A DNA stretch of 64,000 nucleotides from an uncultured Bacteroidota bacterium. Lineage in GTDB: Bacteria > Bacteroidota > Bacteroidia > Bacteroidales > P3. Shown here piece by piece: positions 33,401 through 40,298 of the stretch (positions within the stretch are counted from its first letter, which is position 1; the number at the start of each line of letters is the position of its first letter). The DNA is taken from positions 1 to 64,000 of the forward strand of contig CADALO010000004.1 in NCBI GenBank assembly GCA_902788805.1. The letters run 5' to 3'. A model generated the notes under the pieces. It had not been told where the DNA came from, ran no database searches, and was given only the letters and a program-made list of their open reading frames with translations. A program made the position numbers and the translations under genes.

Positions 33401-35227
33401 GCTGTTACCAATCCTAAACAGGTCGCCTCACCTCTCGAGGTCCAGAATAATAGCGGTAACATAACTGTGCTTGGCGGTATCATAAACGATGGTACAATGC
33501 TCTCCGCTTCGATGACGTTTGCAGACAATAATCATCAGTGGCTTACTGGTATCCCTGACAACGACAACTATCCGATCTACAACTGGATTCGCAGTGGCTC
33601 GCAGTTTGCAGAGAACAATGTCTCGAGTTTTGTTACCACATCAGGAGCAATAACTGGTAATGAGCCTTTCTTGGACGAGGACTACTACAAGATTCTCATC
33701 GATCCCAATACCCTTCGTTCCAACACTTTTGCCGTTGACAAGTTCCAGGCTTATGAGAAAGTCCTTGCCGGTACTTGGGCACCTTATGGTCTGGCATCTA
33801 CTCGCGAATACCATCCTGCATTCTCGTTCCGTTACTTCCTTGCTGAGCAATCTGTTCTTGACTCACTCCACAATCAGAACTCGTCGTTCAACAGAAACTA
33901 CTACGACAACCTGCGCTACACTTTGACAAACAGCCGCAACAAATCGCTTATGTTTAACGACTTTGAAAAGCTGCCGAGTGTACGCATTGTCTTCACTTCC
34001 GATACCAGCAAGTGGACTCGTTGCCCGGTTCTTGAAATGTGCGACGACTATACTCAGTCGGAAGGCAACGCCCGTCGTTTCCAGATACGTAAACACGCTT
34101 CTATCGACAAAAACGGTGACACCGCCACCGTGGCTGGTGCATCTACCGATCCTGCAAGCCCCAACTACATCTCTGATCGTGGTATGGGTTGGTTCCCGGG
34201 TTACGCTATCAACCTGACCACCGGCGAGCGCCTCAACATTATGTATGGTGAGGATTCACGTTACGTCCAGTTCAATGGTCGCGATATGATGTGGAACCCC
34301 GTCAGCACAGTGACTGTCGGTACTTCCAACTATATAATGGGCGGTCGTCACTACATCTATGTGATGAATGCTATATCGCAAGACTTCCCGTATTACCACG
34401 TTGCACGCGAAGATTACTTCCCGTTCAACTACAAGGCTCCCTCGTATGATGCTGGTGTATGGGCTATGCGAATGCTCAAATCTCTTGACCATATCTTTAA
34501 GTGCCCCTATCCCAACACATCGGCCAATGCTCAAAAGATTACTGACTACTACAAAGAATTCAACCAGGGTCTTCTTAAATACGAAGGTGCCAAGTATGTT
34601 GTGCCAATCCGCGACTCTTCAGCCTTCCTGTTCTCAACTGTTTCGTGGGTCAATATGCCTATCGTGAACGAGAGCATCAACAACCCGAAGGACATTCCTT
34701 GCGATGTTACCATCGAACTCAATGTTAACAACCGCTATGGCAAGTTCTTGGGCGACAATGGTACAAGACCCGAAAATGCCGGCCTCACTACGGTCAACGG
34801 AAACAATCCTATGTATATGTTCGAGCTTACCCCCGACATCGTGACACTTACCAATGTCGCAACCGGAGACAACGCTCGCCAGAGTTACAAGGATTCCATT
34901 ATGGATGCCATAAACGTTGTACCTAACCCCTATTACAGTTATTCTACTTATGAGACAGCAAGCCAGTTGGAGACAAAGATCCGCTTCATCAATGTGCCGG
35001 GCAACACCACGATTACCATCTACACCATTGATGGTACGCTGGTCCGCACATTCCCGAGCACTCCTTCCAACACCACCACTTACGACTGGGATTTGCACAA
35101 CCACAATGGTATTCCCATTGCCGGCGGTGTGTATCTGATACACTTCAGTACTCCTGGTATTGGTGAGCGTGTTGTGAAATGGTTTGGCACTATGCGTCCT
35201 GTTGATATGAGTGGTTTCCAGTTCTAA
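30446..35227 (+). CDS. Giant secreted protein with FlgD-Ig-like C-terminal domain, T9SS-associated
   Basis: The 1593-residue protein has a signal peptide (KTVLLAFVFSATMGTAVA), a short Cys/Lys-rich segment (CTTCKKKSTTKT), then the conserved opening STAELNINNVRALINGYGNM and YCAALWIGGTDVNDQLRLAA of a large Bacteroidota family. A possible calcium site is DADGDGNYNYQNGDYPYYD near residue 197. The last 110 residues begin NVVPNPYYSYSTYE and end VYLIHFSTPGIGERVVKWFG, a FlgD-Ig-like fold of the kind found at the ends of T9SS cargo. It is Asn/Tyr/Gly-rich and shows no enzyme motif. Neighbours are the TonB receptor and PorV-like genes. Confidence 0.82.
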   Translation: MKNIFIKTVLLAFVFSATMGTAVARECTTCKKKSTTKTAVQSKAAVCKRAQSTAELNINNVRALINGYGNMWYDGSITQYHIPKDGTSTPLYCAALWIGGTDVNDQLRLAALRFGSEGDDYWPGPLTIDGTADVTIEVCNYYDRHYKITQAEVQTFMQMFDYTANPPVANEKYDEGAISQVIKEWPAHGNFANQSYYLAPFFDADGDGNYNYQNGDYPYYDFGNALCPRTLKANLAPGENYKPFRTMEDSLGIVKGGLLSDQVLKGDQTIWWVFNDMGNTHMESGGQPIGLEIRAQAFAFSTNDEINNMTFYSYEIINRSTYELRNTYFSQWVDPDLGYGYDDFIGCDVKRGLGYCYNGKDIDGPGTGSYSGIPPAVGIDFFQGPYMDPDGKDNPKIDIAKIKSNTSHPFYNKLKDYLLPNGTYDTIRLSDDADLFYPDGWYFQQNDSVGNCAINGVNFGNNIIDDERFGMRRFVYYENGTSSINGEPTKATDYYNYLQGYWKNGSHMKYGGNAISTGVSELNCDFMFPDDSDPLHWGTNGVVPDDAFHPNDWTEVTSGDNVTPGDRRFMQSAGPFTLKPGAVNYITVGIPFAQASSGNRWSSVTLLREIDDVCQALFENCFKVLDGPDAPTLVVQEMSNEVLLYITYDNPASNNYGESYDEEDASILKSYPAESRRYKFEGYQIYQLVNSTASITDIGNETKARLVYQCDIENYYDDTSANPTLPIAKLVNYTSNSSTGLLTGKIMVDGANAGIKHVIRVTTDLFANGTSTNLVNNKEYYYICVAYAHNRYKEYSQTDPTKLDGQKEPYLAGRKNEWGGTITPVTAKPHNPSSENGGTIVQATYGMSPNITRIEGYGNGGNVLKLTEESIVELMGAPGVPGKGPGVMSESTTGGSYTATMNNPCIIPHPRYEQNAGPVNVRIVDPLNVKEGQFHIQFTGVDDSSKWVITKVDGTPLYDNVYADTADFIIGRYNEQLFLNLGIAVAVTNPKQVASPLEVQNNSGNITVLGGIINDGTMLSASMTFADNNHQWLTGIPDNDNYPIYNWIRSGSQFAENNVSSFVTTSGAITGNEPFLDEDYYKILIDPNTLRSNTFAVDKFQAYEKVLAGTWAPYGLASTREYHPAFSFRYFLAEQSVLDSLHNQNSSFNRNYYDNLRYTLTNSRNKSLMFNDFEKLPSVRIVFTSDTSKWTRCPVLEMCDDYTQSEGNARRFQIRKHASIDKNGDTATVAGASTDPASPNYISDRGMGWFPGYAINLTTGERLNIMYGEDSRYVQFNGRDMMWNPVSTVTVGTSNYIMGGRHYIYVMNAISQDFPYYHVAREDYFPFNYKAPSYDAGVWAMRMLKSLDHIFKCPYPNTSANAQKITDYYKEFNQGLLKYEGAKYVVPIRDSSAFLFSTVSWVNMPIVNESINNPKDIPCDVTIELNVNNRYGKFLGDNGTRPENAGLTTVNGNNPMYMFELTPDIVTLTNVATGDNARQSYKDSIMDAINVVPNPYYSYSTYETASQLETKIRFINVPGNTTITIYTIDGTLVRTFPSTPSNTTTYDWDLHNHNGIPIAGGVYLIHFSTPGIGERVVKWFGTMRPVDMSGFQF

Positions 35228-35257
35228 TAATCATCAATCTTAAAAATTTTGACAGAA

Positions 35258-36325
35258 ATGAAAAGAGTATTAAGTATATTAACTGTAATGATCCTCACAG
35301 CGTCGCTGTCGGCCCCGAGTGCGTTTGCAGGCAACGACAATCGTAGAGGTACGGCAGGAGCCACTGAACTTCTCATCAACCCTTGGGCCCGCAGCTCGAG
35401 CTGGGGCGGCATCAACACTTCGTGTGCACGAGGCATCGATGCTTTCTTCAGCAACATAGCAGGTCTTTCTTTCGTTGAGAAAACAGAATTCGTATATAGC
35501 AATACAATGCTTTACGGCGGCCGCAACGGTCTCGTTAGCGGTGCTTCGGTCAACGCCTTCGGTCTTGCCCTTCGTTTGGGCGATGCTGGCGTTCTCGGTG
35601 CATACGTTATGGCAATGGGTTGTGGTGATATTTATGTCACCACGCCCGAAAGCCCTGAGCCGGGTAGCAACGGTACCATCTCGCCGACTTTGATGAATCT
35701 TAACGTTGCATTCTCCTATTCGTTCACCACGTCAATCCACGGAGGTGCCAATATTAAGGTTATCACTGAATCGACCGACAACGTCACTGCCTCTGGCGTC
35801 GCTCTCGATGCCGGTATTCAGTACCAGACTGGTGAAAACGACGAGTTGAAGTTCGGTATCTCTCTTAAGAATATCGGACCCGCCCTCAGTTTTGGTGGTA
35901 CAGGTCTTTCCTTCACAACCGTCAACGATGCCGGCAACTCAATGACCGTCGAGTTCCGCGATGCAGAGATGGAGCTCCCCACCTGCCTCAACATCGGTCT
36001 TTCCTATGACTTCCTGTTCGAGAAGTGGGAACAGCGCCTCACTGTCGCTGGCAACTTCACCTCCAACGCATTCCTGCGCGACAAATTCGGTCTTGGTTTC
36101 GAATATTCGCTCCTCAACCGCTTCCAGGCTCGTGCAGCCTATGTCTACGAGAGAGACGTTTTCACCGCCGACCGCACTACGGCAAATATCGGTATCCACG
36201 CCGGTGCCTCTGTCATCTTCCCCTTCGGCAAGGAAGGCGACAAGAGTCTCTCGATCGACTATGCATATCGTAGCGAGACAAATCTCAAGGATTCGCACTC
36301 AATCGGTGCTACCTTCAAGTTCTAA
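35258..36325 (+). CDS. PorV/PorQ family outer-membrane protein
   Basis: The 355-residue protein has a signal peptide (VLSILTVMILTASLSAPSAF) and the PorV/PorQ-family pattern: AGATELLINPWARSSSWGGI, then CARGIDAFFSNIAGLSF with VYSNT, followed by regular barrel strands and a final GATFKF. PorV is the T9SS shuttle that takes cargo from the SprA translocon to the attachment complex. This one lies directly after the giant secreted protein, suggesting a dedicated partner rather than the general PorV. A TTG start at 35249 would add three residues; the ATG is preferred. Confidence 0.82.
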   Translation: MKRVLSILTVMILTASLSAPSAFAGNDNRRGTAGATELLINPWARSSSWGGINTSCARGIDAFFSNIAGLSFVEKTEFVYSNTMLYGGRNGLVSGASVNAFGLALRLGDAGVLGAYVMAMGCGDIYVTTPESPEPGSNGTISPTLMNLNVAFSYSFTTSIHGGANIKVITESTDNVTASGVALDAGIQYQTGENDELKFGISLKNIGPALSFGGTGLSFTTVNDAGNSMTVEFRDAEMELPTCLNIGLSYDFLFEKWEQRLTVAGNFTSNAFLRDKFGLGFEYSLLNRFQARAAYVYERDVFTADRTTANIGIHAGASVIFPFGKEGDKSLSIDYAYRSETNLKDSHSIGATFKF

Positions 36326-36354
36326 GACTTAAGAGAGACATCATACTGAAAAGT

Positions 36355-36390
36355 TAGGAAAGGTCTTTTAAAGGACCTTTCCTACTTTTT
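36355..36390 (+). terminator. Terminator after the PorV-like gene
   Basis: TAGGAAAGGTC (36355-36365) pairs with GACCTTTCCTA (36374-36384), followed by TTTTT. It ends the TonB receptor/giant protein/PorV-like transcript. Confidence 0.9.
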
Positions 36391-36436
36391 AACACAATTT
36401 GCGACAACAAAGTATTCAATACAAAAATATAGAACT

Positions 36437-36910
36437 ATGTCAGAAATAAAATATTATAGCGAAGAAGGTCTGCAGAAGCTTAGAGATGAGCTTCACCACC
36501 TGATCGCTTTCGACCGGCCTGCTGCCGCTGCCGCTATAGCCGAGGCACGCGACAAGGGCGACCTGTCCGAGAATGCCGAATATGACGCAGCAAAAGAGGC
36601 CCAGGGCCATCTCGAAGCCCGCATATCCAAGCTTCAGGACCTTATAGCCAATGCACGTCTGCTTGACGAGTCCAAGATAGACACGTCAAAGGTGCTCCTG
36701 CTCTCAAAAATCACCATCAAGAACACCAAAAACAATATGAAGCAGGTCTACACCATTGTGCCCGAAAGCGAAGCCAACCTCAAAAAAGGACTCATCTCCG
36801 TCTCATCGCCCTTTGCCCAGGCCTTCCTCGGCAAGCGCGCCGGCGAACAGGTCGAAGTCGTCGTCCCTGCAGGCACAATGCATTTTGAAATCCTCTCAAT
36901 CGAACGTTAA
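36437..36910 (+). CDS. greA: Transcription elongation factor GreA
   Basis: The 157-residue protein is GreA, which enters the RNA polymerase secondary channel and stimulates cleavage of backtracked RNA. The coiled-coil tip GDLSENAEY (41-49) carries the acidic residues D42 and E45 for metal coordination, and the C-terminal domain has LISVSSPFAQAFLGKRAGEQ. Full length. The HIT gene follows after 11 nt. Compare the divergent paralogue at 8410-8883, which lacks this tip. Confidence 0.95.
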   Translation: MSEIKYYSEEGLQKLRDELHHLIAFDRPAAAAAIAEARDKGDLSENAEYDAAKEAQGHLEARISKLQDLIANARLLDESKIDTSKVLLLSKITIKNTKNNMKQVYTIVPESEANLKKGLISVSSPFAQAFLGKRAGEQVEVVVPAGTMHFEILSIER

Positions 36911-36921
36911 ATCCATTCATT

Positions 36922-37314
36922 ATGGCAAGCATATTCTCACGCATCGTGGCAGGCGAGATTCCCTGCTACAAAGTGGCCGAAACCGACCATTGCCTGGCAT
37001 TCCTCGATGTCAATCCTGTAGTCCGCGGACACGTGCTCTGCATCCCAAAGAAAGAGGTAGACTATATCTTTGACCTTGACGACGACCTCTTTGTTGAGTT
37101 GCACCGTTTCAGTCGCACCGTGGCTCGTGGCCTTAAAAAGGTCTGCCCCTGCATCAAAGTCGGTGTGGCCGTTGTCGGTATCGATGTTCCGCACACGCAC
37201 ATCCACCTTATGCCGCTCAACAATCCCGGCGATCTCAATTTCAGCCACCACGTAAAGATGGAGCCTGCCGAAATGCAGGAGTTGGCCGCCCAAATCGCTG
37301 CCGCTATCGAATAA
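36922..37314 (+). CDS. HIT family nucleotide-binding protein
   Basis: The 130-residue protein has the Hint-type histidine triad HTHIHL at residues 91-96 and the opening IFSRIVAGEIPCYKV of the HIT family. These enzymes hydrolyse nucleoside phosphoramidates or related adenylylated compounds. Cytoplasmic and full length. It is co-transcribed with greA and ends at a strong terminator. Confidence 0.9.
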   Translation: MASIFSRIVAGEIPCYKVAETDHCLAFLDVNPVVRGHVLCIPKKEVDYIFDLDDDLFVELHRFSRTVARGLKKVCPCIKVGVAVVGIDVPHTHIHLMPLNNPGDLNFSHHVKMEPAEMQELAAQIAAAIE

Positions 37315-37342
37315 AGCAAGCGAATATTAGCAGTAAAACATC

Positions 37343-37380
37343 AATTGCCTTTGGAGACTTTCAGCCTCCAAAGGCAATTT
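37343..37380 (+). terminator. Terminator after greA-HIT
   Basis: A perfect 14-bp stem, AATTGCCTTTGGAG (37343-37356) with CTCCAAAGGCAATT (37366-37379), then TTTATTTT. It separates the housekeeping pair from the island that follows. Confidence 0.9.
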
Positions 37381-37384
37381 TATT

Positions 37385-37415
37385 TTGCCATATCGCAGAT
37401 TCTTTGTAATTTTGC
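37385..37415 (+). promoter_or_regulatory. Promoter of the structured RNA / methyltransferase unit
   Basis: TTG at 37385-37387, a 19-nt spacer and TAATTTTGC at 37407-37415 match the consensus in full. The predicted RNA start is near 37421, about 285 nt before the methyltransferase ATG. Confidence 0.8.
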
Positions 37416-37420
37416 AACCC

Positions 37421-37704
37421 GAAAGACATAAGGCTCGCCGTGAGGTGGCAAGCCACTGAATTAATAACAGCATTACTATTATCGTATGTACCAAATAGTG
37501 TAGCGACTAAATAGGGCATAAAACAATAAGATAATATGTAAGGCATACCAGCGATGGTACGCTATTCCAACCTTTAATAGGATGCTCACGTTATGTGAGT
37601 TTCTTATTGTTGGAAAAGGCGCCCAATCGCTACACAGCCTCGGTACATAGTAAGAAACTCTTTTTTACTATGCCGATTGATAGCAATGCACAACTGCTAT
37701 CAAT
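37421..37704 (+). ncRNA. Candidate structured RNA or leader upstream of the methyltransferase
   Basis: The stretch has no plausible protein but a dense set of nested complementary segments. Pairings seen: GGCT/AGCC and GCC/GGC at 37432-37454; TATGTACC (37485-37492) with GGTACATA (37642-37649); GTGTAGCGA (37498-37506) with TCGCTACAC (37627-37635); GGGC (37514-37517) with GCCC (37621-37624); AACAATAAG (37522-37530) with CTTATTGTT (37603-37611). Inside the last lie two hairpins, TACCA-GCGA-TGGTA (37546-37559, a GNRA loop) and CTCAC-GTTAT-GTGAG (37585-37599), making a three-way junction. CATAGTAA (37646-37653) can instead pair with TTACTATG (37665-37672), which excludes the outermost stem. I do not recognise a known RNA family. 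Confidence 0.7.
37676..37704 (+). promoter_or_regulatory. 10-bp inverted repeat abutting the methyltransferase start
   Basis: ATTGATAGCA (37676-37685) and TGCTATCAAT (37695-37704) are perfect complements and end on the base before the ATG at 37705. The site could be an RNA hairpin covering the ribosome entry zone or an operator. No other purine-rich ribosome site is visible. Confidence 0.75.
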
Positions 37705-38727
37705 ATGGCAAACAAAAATCTAAACGCTGCTAAGTCGGCTAAGAAAGACGAGTTCTACACTCAACTCGTAGACATAGAGAACGAACTGAAGCACTACCGC
37801 GAACATTTCCGTGGCAAAACAGTTCTGTGCAATTGCGATGACCCTCGTGTCAGTAATTTCTTCCATTATTTTAGCTACAACTTTGAACAGTTGGGCTTGA
37901 AAAAGCTTATCACAACCTGCTACAAGAACCAGGAACGCGACCTCTTCAGTCAACACAACTCGGAGCGTGCCATTTGGCTCGAATACAATGGAGACCATAA
38001 TGGAAATCGTGTACCCGACCCAGAGGAAATAGGTATTAACTATTTACAAGGCGACGGAGACTTCCGTTCCGCTGAATGCATAGAACTCCTGAAACAGGCA
38101 GATATAGTGGTTACCAATCCTCCGTTCTCGCTGTTTAGAGAATATGTTGCACAACTGATAAAGTATGATAAGAAGTTCGTTATTATAGGTAATCAAAATA
38201 ACATTACTTACAAAGATATTTTCACGCACATAAAAGAAAATAGATTATGGCTTGGGAGTACCCTTTCATTTTGTAAATTCAAGGTCCCTTCCTATTACGA
38301 AGAGAGGAGTAGTAGGTTTTGGATTGACGAAACAGGACAAAAATGGAGGAGTTTTGGCAATATATGTTGGTTTACTAATTTAGATTTACCAAAGCGCCAC
38401 AAGGACCTGATACTTTTTAAAAAATATAAAACAGAGGAATACCCGAAGTATGATAGTTACGATGCAATAAATGTAAACAAGACCTCTGATATACCAGTAG
38501 ATTATAATGGGGTTATGGGTGTACCAATAACTTTTCTTGACAAATATAATCCCGAACAATTTGAGATTGTTGGACTTGACAGGTATGTAGAAGATAATCC
38601 GAAATATGGACATCGTTTTACAATCAATGGAAAAGAAACATATGCAAGAATCCTCATCCGTCGTCGGCAGCGGCCTGTTCCGTATTCAGCAGAGCTGAGT
38701 CCATTGTCGATAGCCGCCGAGAATTGA
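37705..38727 (+). CDS. EcoRI-type adenine-specific DNA methyltransferase
   Basis: The 340-residue protein belongs to the EcoRI-like adenine methyltransferase family. The N-terminus AKKDEFYTQ (12-20), then CNCDDPRVSNFF (42-53), and the catalytic motif IV NPPF (138-141, in IVVTNPPFSLFREY) are all present, so it should transfer a methyl group from SAM to adenine N6. EcoRI methylase itself is 326 residues. No EcoRI-like endonuclease is adjacent; the partner is the DUF262-HNH gene 79 nt downstream. The middle of the gene (about 38150-38640) is clearly AT-richer than its neighbours, a sign of horizontal transfer. It has a long structured leader. Confidence 0.85.
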   Translation: MANKNLNAAKSAKKDEFYTQLVDIENELKHYREHFRGKTVLCNCDDPRVSNFFHYFSYNFEQLGLKKLITTCYKNQERDLFSQHNSERAIWLEYNGDHNGNRVPDPEEIGINYLQGDGDFRSAECIELLKQADIVVTNPPFSLFREYVAQLIKYDKKFVIIGNQNNITYKDIFTHIKENRLWLGSTLSFCKFKVPSYYEERSSRFWIDETGQKWRSFGNICWFTNLDLPKRHKDLILFKKYKTEEYPKYDSYDAINVNKTSDIPVDYNGVMGVPITFLDKYNPEQFEIVGLDRYVEDNPKYGHRFTINGKETYARILIRRRQRPVPYSAELSPLSIAAEN

Positions 38728-38732
38728 ATGGT

Positions 38733-38790
38733 ATGCAGGCGTCCCGCCTGCGGCAGAATTAATCAACCATCGCAGGCGAGACGCCTGCAT
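38733..38790. repeat. Imperfect palindrome between methyltransferase and HNH gene
   Basis: ATGCAGGCGTCCCGCCTGCG (38733-38752) and CGCAGGCGAGACGCCTGCAT (38771-38790) are complementary over 20 bp with one mismatch, around an 18-nt AT-rich loop. Each arm also contains a smaller internal CAGGCG/CGCCTG palindrome. It resembles a dispersed REP-like element and lacks a T-run, so it is not a clear terminator. Confidence 0.85.
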
Positions 38791-38806
38791 AGCAAAACAA
38801 ATCATT

Positions 38807-39889
38807 ATGGAAATAAAATTACATCAAATTAAGGTTTGTGACCTTGTGAACGGATACAAAGATGATGCCGAAAACGGTGTCCGCGCATACGGTGGGCTGC
38901 TCGACATTCGACCTCCATATCAACGCGAGTTCGTTTACAAGGACAAACAGCGCGATGCAGTGATTGAAACACTTACGCAGGGCTTTCCACTTAATGTAAT
39001 GTATTGGGCTGTGCGTGAGGATGGAACCTATGAGATTATCGACGGTCAGCAGCGCACAATCAGCATTTGCCAGTATGTAAACGGTGACTTTGCCTATTTG
39101 TTCCGCTACTTCCACAACCTAACCGATGACGAGCAGCAGCAGATACTCAATTACGAGCTGCAGGTTTATCTCTGCTCCGGCACCGACAGCGAGAAACTAA
39201 AGTGGTTTAAGACCATTAATATCGCTGGCGAGGAACTGACCGAGCAGGAACTTCGCAACGCAGTCTATGCCGGCCCGTGGCTGAGCGATGCCAAACGTTA
39301 TTTCAGCAAGGGTAACTGTGCCGCCTACAATATGGCAAGTAAGTATGTGAGTGGCGAAGTGAACCGCCAGGCTTATCTTGAGACCGCCATCCGCTGGGTC
39401 AGCGATGGCAACATTGAGCCGTATATGGCCAAACACCAGCCCGATGCCAATGCCGTACAATTATGGAACCATTTCAGCAATGTTATAAACTGGGTAAAGG
39501 CGGTTTTTCCAAAGTATCGCAAAGAGATGAAAGGATCCGATTGGGGTCGACTTTATGCCCAGCACAAAGATCGAGTGCTCGACCCTAATGCATTGGAGAT
39601 GCAAGTTGCTAAGCTGATGCAAGACAGCGATGTGCAGCGCAAACGTGGCATATATGAGTATGTCCTTGACGGCGACGAGCGGCACCTTGACCTTAGGGCT
39701 TTCGACGACAATACCAAACGTGAAGTCTATGAGCGGCAGCTGGGCGTATGCCCAATTTGCGGCCAGCATTTCGAAATAGAACAGATGGAGGCCGACCACA
39801 TCACGCCTTGGTGCGATGGAGGTCGTACAACGGCCGACAATTGCCAGATGCTTTGCCGCGACTGCAACAGGCATAAAAGCGGCAAGTGA
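38807..39889 (+). CDS. DUF262 domain protein with C-terminal HNH nuclease
   Basis: The 360-residue protein joins two parts. Residues 1-250 form a DUF262 (GmrSD N-terminal-like, ParB-related) domain with IRPPYQREFVY (35-44) and the hallmark DGQQR (79-83), which in related systems binds or hydrolyses nucleotides. Residues 315-360 form an HNH endonuclease with zinc cysteines C315/C318 and C350/C353, the ADHITPW motif with H331, then N345 and NRH at 354-356. Such fusions occur in type IV restriction and anti-phage systems. With the methyltransferase upstream it could act as the cutting half of a two-gene restriction system; this pairing is inference. Confidence 0.85.
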   Translation: MEIKLHQIKVCDLVNGYKDDAENGVRAYGGLLDIRPPYQREFVYKDKQRDAVIETLTQGFPLNVMYWAVREDGTYEIIDGQQRTISICQYVNGDFAYLFRYFHNLTDDEQQQILNYELQVYLCSGTDSEKLKWFKTINIAGEELTEQELRNAVYAGPWLSDAKRYFSKGNCAAYNMASKYVSGEVNRQAYLETAIRWVSDGNIEPYMAKHQPDANAVQLWNHFSNVINWVKAVFPKYRKEMKGSDWGRLYAQHKDRVLDPNALEMQVAKLMQDSDVQRKRGIYEYVLDGDERHLDLRAFDDNTKREVYERQLGVCPICGQHFEIEQMEADHITPWCDGGRTTADNCQMLCRDCNRHKSGK

Positions 39890-39962
39890 AACCTATATTG
39901 GATAATACAATCACAAAACAAATGGTATAATCCAAAAAACATTTTTCAAGACCCACACGAAG

Positions 39963-39992
39963 AAAAAAACTGACATTTTGTCAGTTTTTTTT
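39963..39992 (+). terminator. Terminator after the HNH gene
   Basis: AAAAAAACTGACA pairs with TGTCAGTTTTTTT around the 15-nt palindrome CTGACATTTTGTCAG (39970-39984). The same palindrome recurs at 40163-40177 without the T-run. Confidence 0.85.
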
Positions 39993-40030
39993 ATGCGTAT
40001 TCCTGAAAAATACACAAGAAATACTGTTAA

Positions 40031-40177
40031 AAATAGGCCTATTTATAACTCGCTGATTCCCAAGACCAAATTCTTATCAAATTTTACCCAAATTCTTATC
40101 AAATTCTTACCAAATTTTAGCATAGTAAAATTTAATAGGTTTTTAATAGGAATTTCAAAAAACTGACATTTTGTCAG
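40031..40177. repeat. Iteron-like repeats and palindromes in the HNH-purM gap
   Basis: The 39890-40298 gap has no credible gene. It holds a 14-bp palindrome AAATAGGCCTATTT (40031-40044), five tandem units of the form AAATTCTTA or AAATTTTA with a 10-11-nt period (40068-40119), and a second copy of AAAAACTGACATTTTGTCAG (about 40158-40177). Two terminators (39963-39992, 40236-40266) bound it. The AT-rich composition differs from the flanks. Confidence 0.75.
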
Positions 40178-40235
40178 TCCCCATTCTTGAGTGGAAGGAA
40201 TGCAGAAAAGTTTCATTGCCTGTGTTGAGGAGGCA

Positions 40236-40266
40236 ATAAAAAAGACGCCGCAGGGATTGCGGCGTC
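40236..40266 (-). terminator. Terminator after purM
   Basis: GACGCCGCA (40244-40252) and TGCGGCGTC (40258-40266) form the stem; the A-run at 40236-40243 is a T-run on the minus strand. Confidence 0.9.
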
Positions 40267-40298
40267 AATATTTGATGACGTTATGTGTAGAGGGGCGG

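Noticed and set aside
37421..37704. RNase P RNA, SRP RNA or a known riboswitch
   Set aside because: None of the conserved core sequences of these RNAs is seen; a 6S-type RNA cannot be excluded without a covariance search.
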